A stretch of DNA of 64,000 nt from Euglena gracilis (GCA_039621445.1 CP154957.1:434001-498000); one strand, 5' to 3'; counted from the first letter of the stretch, positions 22,445 to 33,257 are shown. Numbers and translations are program-made. Notes: a model not told the origin generated them from the sequence alone.

Positions 22445-23400
22445 TTCATTTTTGAGCTTTTAACAATGGGGACTACAGATGGACAGTGAATATATCGTCC
22501 ACCAAGCCGAGAAGTTTGCACACCATATCATAGAGTTGGTAAAAAGCATGTCAGGGTATTGCACCCCCTGAACGCAGTTTTTTTTTTCCGTCAACAACAC
22601 GTTCATTTGCAAGCAATGTGCTGTGCCGTATTTAAAGACAAAAGACCAGGGGCATTTTTCAATTCTTTTTTTTTGAAGGATTGAACCTCGAAGTGCGTAT
22701 TTTGATGTTTCAGGGGTAATTCCACAGTTTTTTACAGGCTGCACCATTTATGCCCAAATTTGGGCTGTATATGCCCAAATTCGGTCTCGGAAGGCGGGTT
22801 TTTGCCATGTTTTTAATATTCAATAATTTAACGTGTTGCCGCATTTGCATAATTGCAACCATCATCTGAACGGGCCAGTTTCGCGTTGCGCAATCGCGCA
22901 CAGGAACATCGTTTGTCCCTTGTCCAGTTGTGCACGGGAACCACTTGCGCAACTGCGCAGTTGTTTTAATAGAAAGTTTCCGCTGTTGTGCCAGCGGTCC
23001 CTGTGCACAATTGTGCCAGTTGTCTGCAAAGGAACCAACAACACTTTCACAGTTATAAAATGTATGTTATTGTGTGGGGTTTGGTCTGATTTGTCCCCGA
23101 ACCGTTCCAGCGACCTCCCAAGCACAAACACACCTGCCAGGTGTATATTGTGGGGACACCTGCTCCAGGGTACCCAATTTTCAAAGTTTTTGCATTTCCA
23201 CCTGTGGTCCTCAGGCACTAGACCACATCCTGATTGCACAGGTCTGGGTGCCACGTATGGGGACAATGGGATTTTCAGAAGGCGCTTCTTTTGCCCAATT
23301 GCACAAAGTTTCAAGCCAATTGCTTCAAAGCATTATTTGTGGCTACTCCAGGACTTCGTGGTGATGGGGAAGCACTCACAGCTAAAATGGCCCTAAAATG
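22445..23400 (+). repeat. Relative of the 51.7-52.7 kb TIR element
   Basis: It shares ordered blocks with 51664-52738: AGCATGTCAGGGTATTGCA, a region of GCGCAATCGCGC/GCGCAACTGCGC palindromes, CCAGGTGTATATTGTGGGGA, GGACACCTGC.CCAGG, a GTGGTCCT(C)AGG.AC block and GGTCTGGG. Clear termini were not found here. A matching right end occurs at 25290-25314, so a copy may be split by later insertion. Confidence 0.55.
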
Positions 23401-23579
23401 GCCTAAAATGCCTACAGTGGCCTAAATAAGAGAATTTCTCCTTTTTTGTCATCTATTAGGTTCATTTGTTATGTGTGGAGATATGTCACGTCCTGGTATG
23501 AATTTTTTGACCCCCTGGAGACGGAAAGTGGCTTTCTTCACCCTAGAATGTCAATATGGCCGAAAATTGCTTGAAACAT

Positions 23580-24060
23580 TGTGATTTGTACATAATATTT
23601 ATATATAACTTTACACATAATATTTATATATGTGATTATATTTAAATATTATATATATATAACATAATATAATAAACGACCACCATAAATATAATAAATG
23701 GTGATAATATAATATATAATAAGATAATATAATATTATAATATAAGTATATAATATAATATAATATATATCTATAATATAATCTACTAGCCGACTACTCT
23801 ATCTAATCTTCCTGTCATATCATATCCTTTACATGTCCCTCTAATATAATATCATATGCTATCTATAATATACTACATCTCCTATCATCTAATATACCTC
23901 TCCTCTTCTATCGTCTCCATCTACTTCCTCCTCGCCTCTACTCGCTCTCTTCTACTCCGTCTCCTTCCTCTCCTCTACTCTCCTCGTCCTCCCTCGCCTC
24001 TCCATCTCATCTCTCTAACTCTCATCCTCTCCTCATCTCTCTCCTCTGATTGCTCCCTCC
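23580..24060 (+). repeat. AT-rich tract passing into CT-rich tract
   Basis: About 250 bp of almost pure A/T (ATATAATAT motifs, 23580-23800) changes over roughly 60 bp to a pyrimidine-rich tract of CTCCTCTC motifs lasting to 24060. The same order (AT then CT) occurs at 31310-31540. No genes. Confidence 0.8.
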
Positions 24061-25099
24061 TGGCCCCCCGGGGGACCAAGTGGAATCTGCAGGGGGGAGA
24101 TCATCGCCCGCGTCCGCGTTCAGATTATGAAACCCTCTTTTGATTGGTTGTTCCAGGATAAAAAAAACTGGCTGGTTGGTCAGAAACAATAATTGTGATT
24201 GATTCCAGTCCAAGGGCATAGAGAGGAGGCGTTTGATTGTGTTTTCTAGTGTGGTGGGGATTCTGTGCATTTTTTGGTTTCAACAAATTTCCCACAGACA
24301 TAAATGGAGGCAAATGGAATAGAATTAAAGTGAAACGGTTTGTTTTGTCATTGAAATTCTCTCCATTTTAGCATGCACGATTTTTCCATTCGCAGACACT
24401 GTCCTGCAACGTTCTGCAACGTGTGCCGAAAAAAATTGGTTCATTGGGCTCATTGGGCTCGAAGAAAACTGGTGGCTTTATGCGTGGTGTTTCTGAATCA
24501 CTGGTGATATGGGCAAGACAACCACAAAGGGATATTGTATACCGGTGTGAAATTTGAACGGGGAAAAATGGTACTCCATATTGGAAAAATTCTGAATGAT
24601 AGTTCTTGTAAGGATTTTTGACGGATATTTCCATTAAAAATTGAAGTTTGAAAACGGCCCAAAGTCGCCGAAAATCAAATCTTATAACTCAGTTTTGTGA
24701 TCGAAGGCAACCAAAAACTATAACCTTTTGAACCCCTGCCCAGCTTGGCCTTAATGGCCGAAAATGGCTTAAATTTTCCTTAAAATGAAAAATCTGGGCC
24801 ACGCCCTTTTTGGGCATTTTGGTCCAATGCCAAAATTGAAGTTTTCTAACTTTGCGCAAGTTCTAATTTTGCCAACAACAGCCATTTTGGGCACCTTTTT
24901 TGCATAATCCCACATGATTCCTGTAATCCCGCATAATTTATGTGTAATTCCGCATAAATTGGGAAAACAATGGCCATATTCTCCCCCCTCCCACCCCCCT
25001 GTCTGATTACAAAGTTTCATGAATTAATTTTCCCGCAAAACAGGTTGTCACAGAAGGCTGTTGGTTGGTTTTAAAATGGTTGTGACAATCATAATTCAA

Positions 25100-25314
25100 C
25101 AAATGGCCTTTTTGCACAATTGCATTCAGGAACGTTGATTTTGCTGCCCTGTGGGTGCCACAGAGTCTCAGCATACCTTGGAGAACACACTATTTTTGTC
25201 ACCAAGTCCAAAATCCTCCACGGGGTGTTTGCATTGCTTCAAAAAGCAAGCAAAGGGCTTTGCGCACTTGGGCAAACGAACATGAAAAGCTATAGTGCAA
25301 GGTCGGCCGCCTAA
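25100..25314 (+). mobile_element. Right-end fragment of a CTTAGGCGGCC-type element
   Basis: It ends GTGCAAGGTCGGCCGCCTAAG, the right terminus of the family seen in full at 12806-15836 and 60768-63614. GCACAATTGC-like motifs precede it. The terminus abuts a (TG)n array at once, as the 60.8-63.6 kb copy also does. Confidence 0.6.
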
Positions 25315-25612
<298 letters not shown>

Positions 25613-26020
25613 CAGCATAATGTGTGCTTTGGTTTTGTGTTTCTATGGTGTAATAAGCTGCTGGTTATGGAGAATGCACAGTGCAATTTTGGTGGTGAAT
25701 TTGCGGTTTGCATTACAGAGGATCTGGAAACCAGGCTGTACAATTGCCTCCCAGTTCTGGCGTCGTGGAACCTGTCTCGTTTTAGTGTGGGGATTTATGG
25801 GCAGTCTGCCAGCTTTATTTGAATTAGCCCTTTTTTTTTCTTGTGGGTACTCTTACAGCTGTTCTGCAGTTTTTTTTGTGAATCTCACAGTTGCATATTT
25901 TTCTCGGTTTTCCACCGATTTTTTTTTTTTGCAGAGACAGAGAGCTTTTCTTTGCTTTCCTGTATATTTCCTCCCCCCCTTGGGTTGACCGTGCTGGTGA
26001 CTTGCTGGGATCCGCCGCAG

Positions 26021-26128
26021 GTCGTCGGGGTTGCTTTTCAATCCCTGGCTGGAGCAGAGAACATCGGCTTCATAATTCCCACCGTGATTGTCCAGCGTTT
26101 CATGCAGGAGTATTGGAGGAGCCGCGGT
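26021..26128 (+). CDS. Deg9-like protease exon (GVAFQSLAGAENIGFIIPT)
   Basis: It runs from acceptor TCCGCCGCAG to a tandem donor GGT|GTGTGT and reads VVGVAFQSLAGAENIGFIIP, TVIVQRFMQEYWRSRG. It matches the Deg9 block (V)GIAFQSL...AENIGYVIPTP, which closes the protease domain. Using the second GT of the tandem donor gives phase 0, as the next exon needs. Confidence 0.94.
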
Positions 26129-26149
26129 GTGTGTTAGCACACACCTGTT

Positions 26150-26159
26150 TGCATGCATG

Positions 26160-26195
<36 letters not shown>

Positions 26196-26345
26196 TGTAT
26201 GTGTTTATGTGTGCATGTGAGTGAGTGAGTGAGTGAGTGAGTGGATGGGTGGGTGGGTGTGTGGGTGGCTGAGCGTTTATGTGTATATGTGTGTGCATAT
26301 CTGTTTATGTTTTTTTTGTGCCTGTGAGTGTGTGTGTTTATGTGT
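26150..26345 (+). repeat. (TG)n, (GTGA)n and GTGG-rich simple sequence
   Basis: Starts with CATGCATGCATG, then (TG)n, (TGAG)n at 26217-26241, GGGTGGGTG and further TG-rich DNA. It begins about 20 bp after the exon donor, so it lies at the very start of the intron. Confidence 0.9.
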
Positions 26346-26574
26346 GTGAAAAACTTGCTATTTGGGCTTATCTTTGGGATTTTCTTGTGGTAATTTTTTT
26401 GGAAGAGGTTATCAGCAAAAATTGGCACCTAGAATGAGGCCCTTTTTGGGATTTTCAGCAATCAACAAAAAAGTGTGTCCGGGGTCTTATTTGGGGGGGG
26501 GGTTAAACCCTCAATTCTGATCAATGGGCATATATACATCACATATATCAGCTGGCATCATGTCAGCTGGAAGG

Positions 26575-26770
26575 CACCCATCCCCGGGAGGGTCCAGCCG
26601 GCCAGCAGCAGCTGTTTTCCAGCTCCGTAACTCCTCTCCCCCATCAACTAGTTTTTTTCAGCCGTATTTTGGGTGTCTGGACGGTGAAGAGCTTTTTTTT
26701 GTTTTGTCGGGTGCAAGTATTGGTCAAAATTTCGAAATTTGGCTCGAAGTTCCCGAAACGATGCTTTGAT
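26575..26770 (+). repeat. Dispersed repeat family R1, copy 3 (partial)
   Basis: Contains GGTCCAGCCGGCCAGCAGCAG, TTTTCCAGCTCCGTAAC, CATCAACTAGTTTTTTTCAG and CTGGACGGTGAAGAGC, the first half of the R1 block order. Confidence 0.65.
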
Positions 26771-27101
26771 CGTCCAGGAATATCCAGGGGCTTGACAATG
26801 TCTCCCATTTCTTTGTTTATTTTCTAATTTTGGCTCCAATTTTTTACTTCTCAACAAACCAAACTCTTCCCCCCCCCCCCAAACCAATTTTACCCCCCTC
26901 CCCAAATATCCTCTTGGGCAACTGTGTAATATTATTTTTTATATATTATATATTATATATGTTATATAATATATTTAAAAAAAAACGAAATCTCATGCAG
27001 ACGTTGGAATTTTGTGGAAGATTGGCAAACGTTTGTTTATGTGAAGTGGGTGTTCTTCCCACCTCGTTCCGGCAGCGAGGGATGCCAAGTCGCGGCCGCA
27101 G

Positions 27102-27128
27102 TATTTCGAGGGCTTCTGCAGCCTCGGT
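27102..27128 (+). CDS. Deg9-like protease micro-exon, 27 bases
   Basis: Nine codons (YFEGFCSLG) lie between acceptor GCGGCCGCAG and donor GGT|GTGTAT. Deg9 has a YTGFPCLG segment at this point, between the last protease helix and the first PDZ domain. Phase 0 at both ends fits both neighbours. Confidence 0.75.
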
Positions 27129-27818
27129 GTGTATGTGTGTCGTGCACGCCAGGTTCAGCAGACCACCAGGGGTCGCATTGCCTGCGACAGAAACACCGTT
27201 TTTTTGTGGAGCTTGCATTGCTTCAATGTTTGATTAGTGCTTGATCATTTGATTCGGTCGAAGACACCACGTTTCATACCGAGCAGGGGGGGGGAGCAGC
27301 AGCACTGAAAAAAATGTGGATCAGGCATGGGCTTGAGCCCCTTGAACTGCTCAAGGCAGTGATAACATGGTTGACTGTTCCTTGGCGGCCATTCCCAACA
27401 GATTGCAATGCCATTGGTGGGGAGTCCGAGGAGTCTGGGACATAACAGTTTTCCATTCTGTAAAATCTTGGAACGTTGTGGACATACATACCTCTCAGTT
27501 TCATGTCCCATTGACAAATACAGACAGAGGCGGGCACAACAATTTTAGTTCGTGTGAAATGGGTGAAATCTTGGGGATTAACCAGTCTCAAGATGTATGT
27601 GTAATATTCTGTCGGCTGCCTCAGGGATCTACTGCCAGTCTGCTATCCACGAGGGGTTGCGGTCATACCTCCAGATGGTTTGCGCCCTTCCCATCCAGTT
27701 TTTGACACACCGGCCTCTTGTCAGATGAAATTTCTTTATTTGGAATACAGAGCCGTGGATCGCCATTTTGTTTTGCGGCGATGCGCGTGGCTTTTCTTCG
27801 GGTTCACTGCGGCTTGGC

Positions 27819-27875
27819 GAGGGCTGAACGGGCATCCCTGACACCCTACATGGGTGGCTTTCTTGTGCAGCCCTG
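27819..27875 (+). mobile_element. Miniature introner-family element, 57 bp
   Basis: GAGGGCTGAACGGG at the left and CTTGTGCAGCCCTG at the right are degenerate inverted termini of the CAGGGCTGT family. The flanking repeat GCTTGGC is present on both sides. The interior retains the ACACCCTACATGGGTGG block also seen at 57410 and 3560. It lies within an intron of the protease gene. Confidence 0.6.
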
Positions 27876-28532
27876 GCTTGGCCTGACACCCTTGCCCAGT
27901 TTTTTTTTGATTGATTGATTTATTTCTTCTTGCCACCCAGGAAAGGTTTCGGGATCTGTGGTTTTTGAGATAATCGCTCTGATGATGATGACCCAAGTTT
28001 GCTTTTGCCTTGGAAAATTTTGCTGTTAGGAACAAATCTGAAAACGTTGGGGAAGGCCAACATATTTTCCTGATCTGAGCAGGGGTTGCTGAAGGAATAA
28101 ATTCAACCTGGGTTCAGGAAGCAGAAAACAACCACAATTTTTACAAAAAAAAACTGAGACGGTTAGTTTTTCCAAATTTTAGAACGAAATTCTGAGAGAT
28201 TTTGTTTTCGCTGAAAAGAATATCTGATGTGGTATATGCATTTCGTTGAAGGAACAAAAGCCTCCGAAGAGCCAATGGTGATTTCTACGAAGCGGACAAA
28301 GCACCTGGAAGGGTGCCATTGTGATTTTAATTATTGTTGTTTTAGTTATTATTATATGTTTACCATTTTAGATTTTTATTAATTTTCCCATGTGTTAGCG
28401 ATATTAACTCTGAATGAATTGATCATTTCAGCCTCGTTATCCTGGTCTTTCCCATTCTGCAAGTTTTTCCCCCATTTCCCCCCTCATTTTCTCCTTTTGG
28501 TTTCCATTCCACCCACCCGCACCCTCCCATAG

Positions 28533-28719
28533 AAACCGACCGTGGATGTTCTGGTGCGTCGGTCCGCTGCGGTCCGTTCCTCACGGCTCCGCGTCCCTCA
28601 GACGCCGCAGCAGACCGGGGTGGTGGTCTTCGACATCATGCCCACGTCCGCTGCCAACGGCGTCCTGTTTCCGATGGACGTCCTGCTGTCCATCGACGGG
28701 CAGCCCATCGGAAACGACG
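28533..28719 (+). CDS. Deg9-like protease exon: first PDZ-like domain
   Basis: Acceptor CACCCTCCCATAG and donor GACG|GTGTGG enclose 187 bases. The exon reads through VRSSRLRVPQTPQQTGVVVF, DIMPTSAANGVLFPMDVLL and SIDGQPIGNDG. The order .GV.V..I.PTS.A...L...D.(I/L)LS.DG..I.N(D)G is the substrate-binding PDZ of Deg9 (VRRVEPTSDASKVLKEGD type). PDZ domains of HtrA proteins bind exposed C-termini or internal peptides and control the protease. It ends in phase 1 and joins GC|ACCCTC to give NDGTLVF. Confidence 0.92.
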
Positions 28720-29039
28720 GTGTGGCTGAGAGGGCGTCGGTGATTGCTACGCTGGTTGTGAAATGGAGCCATGGGCATGTGCGTGCACACAACCACACAC
28801 ACGTTATGCTCCACCTGCAACTTTTTGCATTCCTCCATGAATGCATATAAACCCCACCCCACACACAGGTGCCCCATAGGTGGGGAGGGGTTAGCTGCCC
28901 AGACGTCCCAACCCCCGGCCGAAGGGGGAATTGGTAGGGGGGGCGGGGTCGCTGAGCTCTTTATCCCTTTATAGGAAAGAGGGAAGCTTACCACCAGAGA
29001 AAAGGGGGCGTTTGACCCCCCGCCCTCCCCACCCCTCTG

Positions 29040-29250
29040 GGTAGACCGTGAAAACCGCGGATTATCACCATGACCCCGACCCGGTTCCCGGAATTGTTTT
29101 TTCAGTCGCGAGCGACTGGATTTCTGGTTTCCGAATCACCTCCGGTTGACCCCCAACTCCCCGCCAGGCCCGAGTTATTCACCTGCGAAGGGCTCCAAAC
29201 TGGGTAGGATTCCCCCCATACCCTACCCACCCCTTGCCTGTGCCCCCAGC
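29040..29250 (+). repeat. Dispersed repeat R3, copy 1
   Basis: Ordered blocks (GGATTATCACCATGACCCCG, TTTTTTCAGTCGCGAGCGACTGG, GGGCTCCAAACTGGGTAGGAT) recur at 42290-42480 in the same orientation. The AGTCGCGAGCGACT palindrome is central. Confidence 0.8.
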
Positions 29251-29806
29251 TGCACCCCCCTACACCCCACACCCCCTCATACCCCCCTTCACCCCCTCCC
29301 CGCACCCCCCCCCCTCACCCCCCACTGAGGCCAGTGGGGGCACCAATTTTTGCAACGTATGCTTTTCTGGGCCAATGGGCGAAACATTGTGTACAATTTT
29401 TTTTGCCCAAAAGCACGTTTTTTTTGGCCTCCCGAACCCGGACACACCGTTTTCGAGCCGAAAACGAGCGTTTTTCAACCCCCCTTTGTGAAATTTGGGT
29501 CATTTCCGGGTCAAAAATGTCGAAAAAAGAACAAAAAATTTTGAATAAAAAAAGTTTTTTGGCCTCCCAGACCCAGAAAAACTGCCCTCAGGCCGAAAAT
29601 GAGCGTTTTTCGACATTTCCAATTATGGCAGCCCCAAATATCTATTTGAAGCCTTAACGAATGCACAGAAAATTCGGAGGGATTTTTGAAGGAATTTCGA
29701 ATGTTCTGATTGAAAATTGCTACACAGCGGATCACAGATATTCCATTCGTAGGTCTCTCATAATATTAGATATGATCTATGGAGTTATTTATAAAAGGTG
29801 GTCAGT

Positions 29807-29877
29807 GTGCTTATTAGCATAGTGGTATATTGCATGCCTTTGAATGGCATATTCACGGTTCAAATCTTGCTAGGTAC
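29807..29877 (+). tRNA. tRNA-like sequence, anticodon loop TTTGAAT (tentative)
   Basis: TAGCATAGTGG matches the A-box consensus and GGTTCAAATC the B-box. A perfect 5-bp stem ATGCC/GGCAT (29834-29838 with 29846-29850) encloses a seven-base loop TTTGAAT, which would give anticodon TGA. A D-arm GCA/TGC is possible. The T-stem and acceptor stem pair poorly, so this is probably a tRNA pseudogene or the head of a SINE. Confidence 0.4.
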
Positions 29878-29960
29878 ATTTCCGTTTCATAATTGTGCAC
29901 CATGTGGTGACATTTGTCCCACGACAGCCCTCCACATGCGTGCGTGATCGTAACTAGCAT

Positions 29961-30039
29961 GGACCGGTTGGCCGAGCGGTCCATGTATATGCTTCCATGG
30001 ACTGTGTGTGGTTCGTGGGTTCGATTCCCATATTGCTCC
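29961..30039 (+). tRNA. tRNA-like sequence, Leu/Ser-type A-box (tentative)
   Basis: TTGGCCGAGCGGTC is the A-box typical of long-variable-arm tRNAs, and GGGTTCGATTCCC is a near-perfect B-box 40 bases on. A 7-bp stem GTCCATG/CATGGAC surrounds a loop longer than seven bases, and the acceptor stem is weak. A pseudogene or SINE origin is more likely than a working tRNA. Confidence 0.4.
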
Positions 30040-30922
30040 ACTTTTCTTGCGCACAAGTTTGGGTCCTTTCCAGGTCAAAAGTAAAAAAAAAAAAAAAGCG
30101 AAAAAAATTTTGTCCGAAACGATGTTTTTTGGCCCCCCGGACCCGGAAATCCTGTTTTTGAGCCGAAAATGAGCGTTTTTCGACCCGCGGGCGCCCCGTT
30201 TTTTGGCCCGAAACGCATGGAGTTTGGGTCAAACCCGGGTCAAAAAAGTCGAAAAAAAAATCGAAAAAAATACAAAAAAAGTTTTGTCCGAAACCATGTT
30301 TTTTGGCCTCCCGACCCGGAAAGCCTGTTTTTGATCCAAAAATGAGTGTTTCTCGGCCTGCTGGTGCCCCTTTTTTTGCCCCGAAACCCATGGGATTTGG
30401 GTCATTTCCGGGTCAAAAAAGTCGAAAAAATCGACCCCCCTAGTTTTGGAAGGGGGGTACCCCCCCCCTCCTCCGAGATTCCCAAACAACCCTGGTGGTC
30501 GGGGAAATATCTGCCAAACATCCTTCTTCCGGATGCCCACAACTTCCATTTTGTCCTGCCAAAAAAAGCTGTTGTTCAATATTATTAATTGCAGCAATTT
30601 TCACCCTCAAGGACCCTTGGGTCGATCCTGGATATTGCCCTGCCAGTCTGCTGTCTCAGGGTGCCCTGGGGTGCTTGGGTCCCTTCCAGACAAGACTTCC
30701 AAGACACAGGTGGAAAAAGGGGTGTGGTCGGCACCCTACCCCCTTGTGGTGAGGAGGGGGCTGCTTTTTCAGATTAGAGAGTTTTGAGGTCGATTATTTT
30801 TGAGGTGCAGGAGCCTTATAAAAGGAGGGAGGGGAGAGAAGCCGCAAATATCCATTTGGGGAATGAGGCCCCGACCGGAAGAGGGGGGTCCGACCCCCCC
30901 CCCCCCAAATGCATCCATGCAG

Positions 30923-30996
30923 GCACCCTCGTGTTCCGCAACCGGGAGCACCTGCGCTTCGACCACGTCATGGTGATGAAGACACGGGCAGGGCTG
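30923..30996 (+). CDS. Deg9-like protease exon ending inside an introner terminus
   Basis: After acceptor ATCCATGCAG the exon reads TLVFRNREHLRFDHVMVMKT and then RAGL, ending at CTG|GTTGGG. It matches GTVPFRSSERIAFRYLISQK of Deg9, downstream of the first PDZ. The last eight bases (CAGGGCTG) are the left terminus of the inserted element 30989-31661. An earlier GT at 30973 would also leave phase 0 but would delete the VMKTR residues that Deg9 proteins have counterparts for. Confidence 0.85.
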
Positions 30997-31307
30997 GTTG
31001 GGAACCCAAGAATCCCCAACCCCCCAAAGACCCGGGTCTGCTTCTTCAGCCGGTTGCTGAACTCCCAGGGAGGTCTTTGGATGGGGGTGGGTCTATTTTG
31101 GTGGTTTTGCTGAAAGTTTCACCCCTCCAGCACTTTCCCCGTTTACAAGGCCAAAAAAGCGGTATTCTGCTTATAGACAACCATTTTCATAAGAGCAACG
31201 GCACCTTACTATTTGAAAAATGGCTCAGGAGCAAAAAATTCGAAAGAGATTTCATTTGGGGTCTCTCTTTTTCTGGCCATATTTTCTTACAAAAATTGGC
31301 AGCACGG

Positions 31308-31345
<38 letters not shown>

Positions 31346-31661
31346 CTATATATATCTATATAAGATATCTATATCTATATATATCTCTTATATATATATA
31401 TATTAATCTACTCACACTATCTCCTATCTTGAAGCTCTATCTCTATCTCTCTCTCTCATATCTCTTCTTAAATCCTCTTTCTATCTCCTCTCTCTCCTCT
31501 TAATCTCTCCTACGTCTTCTCCTCAATCTATCTAAACTAAGTTAAATTTTTTAAATTATTAATTTTGTGGGGTCTTGTTGGGGAGGGTACGTTGGCGTTG
31601 CTGGTTGGGGGGGGGGCTGGATGGGGGGGTCAACCCCGCATGGCCTTCCTGTGCAGCCCTG
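30989..31661 (+). mobile_element. Introner interrupting the Deg9-like gene, 673 bp
   Basis: Termini CAGGGCTGGTTGGGAA and CTTCCTGTGCAGCCCTG are inverted repeats of the CAGGGCTGT family. Flanking 8-mers are GACACGGG (30981-30988) and GACACAAG (31662-31669), a 6/8 match. A donor (CTG|GTTGGG) sits in the left terminus and an acceptor (TGTGCAG|CCCTG) in the right. Splicing there keeps phase 0 and adds seven codons relative to plant Deg9, equal to 8 + 5 terminal bases plus the 8-base duplication. The interior includes a (TA)n and CT-rich tract at 31310-31540. Confidence 0.8.
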
Positions 31662-31766
31662 GACACAAGGGGAGGCCGTGCACTTCCTCGTGCTGCGCGC
31701 CGGGGCGCTGCTGACGGTGGAGGTGGAGACGTCGCTGTACAAGAACATCGCCATCAACCACCACGA
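31657..31766 (+). CDS. Deg9-like protease exon starting inside an introner terminus
   Basis: It begins CCCTG from the right terminus of the introner, then reads GEAVHFLVLRAGALLTVEVE and TSLYKNIAINHH. This matches the Deg9 segment GD.AEIGIIRAGE....V.L, the strand pair after the first PDZ. The donor CACGA|GTGCGC leaves phase 2, and the single G at the start of the next exon completes a Glu codon. Confidence 0.9.
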
Positions 31767-31829
31767 GTGCGCCCCCCCCCTCCCGTAGTCGCAGGGGGCG
31801 GAGGGGGGCCAAATGGATGGTTTGGGGAT

Positions 31830-31964
31830 CAGGCCGTATTTTAGTCGGGTGCCGACCCCACCCCGGGGGGGGGGGTGCCTGCCTGGGCAGGCACTCCAAA
31901 TCCGACCCCCGGGGGAGTGCCTGCCTGGGCAGGCACTCACGGGGTTGGTAAAAAAAACAGCCTG
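31830..31964. mobile_element. hAT-like MITE, 135 bp
   Basis: CAGGCCGTATTTTAGTCGGG at the left pairs imperfectly with GGTTGGTAAAAAAAACAGCCTG at the right. Exact 8-bp direct repeats TTGGGGAT flank it (31822-31829, 31965-31972). The centre is a repeated GTGCCTGCCTGGGCAGGCAC palindrome. It lies in the intron after exon 31657-31766. Confidence 0.88.
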
Positions 31965-32790
31965 TTGGGGATGGCTGGAGAGGCGCCTGTCTCCTCCCCC
32001 AGCCCGTGTTTGGGGGCCTCCCTCCACACTTGGCGAATCTGTCTGGAGGAAACCGTTTCCTGGAGTGGCGAAGTGCGAAGGTCCACACCAGCGTCCTCCG
32101 GGGTATCCGCCGGCAGAGAGGGAAGTGCATATTGTGTCCCTTTGGTGTTATTGGAAGTTTTCCTTTCGTATTCATGGGCTCGGCTTTTGCAGTTCCTTGC
32201 ACGGCACTCCTTGCTCAACAATAGGCACACAGAAATGTTTTGCGCGGTTTTTGTACTCTTCCTGTCTGCATTGGGAGAAAGTGGCAGGGCGGCCAGTGCA
32301 AGGGGTTTCCACATCTGGGATGGGTCTAAAATTTTGGCAGCATTCGATGCATGCAACATCATGCATCGTGTTTCGGTGTCGGAACATCTGTGACCCATTA
32401 TTCGTTTTGACATTTTGGCTTGGCCCATGATTTGAAAGAAGCGGAGAAGTTCTTTCGTTTATTTCACATTTCTGAACACTGCCAGACGTTTTCCGTTGAA
32501 GTTCAGTGTTTTTGCCAGGTGTGCCGTTGACCCCCCCCCCGTGTCAACGGCACATTGCTGAATTATCACCATGCCTTGGACCAGGGTGAATGAACTCTCC
32601 CCCCGCACAGACGCCCCCAAGGCTTCTCCTCGGGCCGCCGGTCGAACACCGAGGGTCGGGGGCTTCTCACTCGGAGGGGGGGGGGTTAGTGGAGCACAGT
32701 GTCTCCCTAATTGTGGGGACCCCCAAAGGGCTGCCGGTCACCCCCGGCGGTGGGGCTGCTGCCCGGGCTGCCCCGCCCCGCTGTGCGCAG

Positions 32791-32865
32791 GAACAACTTC
32801 GGCCCGGCGTACGTCATCCTGGGCGGCATCGTGTTCACCGAACTCAGCATGGGCTGCCCGGGGCG
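32791..32865 (+). CDS. Deg9-like protease exon (VILGGIVFTELS)
   Basis: Acceptor CTGTGCGCAG, then NNFGPAYVILGGIVFTELSM and GCPG. Deg9 has PSYIIVAGLVFTPLS here, the start of the second PDZ-like region. The 3' end is uncertain. GT at 32866 lies inside a terminal inverted repeat but gives a frame mismatch with the next exon. GT at 32886 (GGGGA|GTGTTT) would be in frame. Confidence 0.85.
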
Positions 32866-33257
32866 GTCCTTAACCGGGCGGGGGAGTGTTTCATTAAGGA
32901 CGATTGTTGAGAACCAACCAAAGGCACAACGGTTGGCCCACGGCCACGCACAGGTTCGGGGATTTAAGACGAATTCAAATTGAAAATTAATAAATAAAAT
33001 AATTCAAAATTTAGATAAACAATAAAACTTTAATTTTTATTTTTATTTTTGATTTTTACAACAAGAATTTTTAAATTTTAAATTTGATCAACAAGAGCGC
33101 ATTTGTTGATGCTTTGGGGGAGGACGATGGTCCCGCAAGTAAATTTTTTTCCGGTGTCGACCCGTTTCCGCCAAAGCGTGTCGATCGTTTCCCTTCCCCC
33201 AGTGGCTTTCTCATCGAACGCGGTGGGACGGGCTGGTTTGTTCCGTTAAGGACCGCC
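32862..33257. mobile_element. TIR-bounded intron element, 396 bp
   Basis: GGCGGTCCTTAAC at the left exon/intron border is exactly complementary to GTTAAGGACCGCC at the right border (13 bp). The exon bases just outside are also partly complementary. The donor GT and acceptor AG fall within the repeats. A second TTAAGGAC lies at 32896-32903, and a small GGTGGTCCTTAA/TTAAGGACCGCC pair occurs at 53529-53590. No convincing target duplication was found. Confidence 0.6.

Larger units (their letters stand above)
29385..30440 (+). repeat. Interrupted tandem array of a ~130-bp GAGCGTTTTTCGACC unit
   Basis: Units contain TTTTTTTGGCC(T/C)CCCG(G)ACCCGGAAA, TTTTTGAGCCGAAAATGAGC, GTTTTTCGACC and TTTGGGTCATTTCCGGGTCAAAAA. 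They occur at 29385-29630 and at 30060-30440. The gap (about 29640-30058) is unrelated and holds two tRNA-like sequences. Confidence 0.8.
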
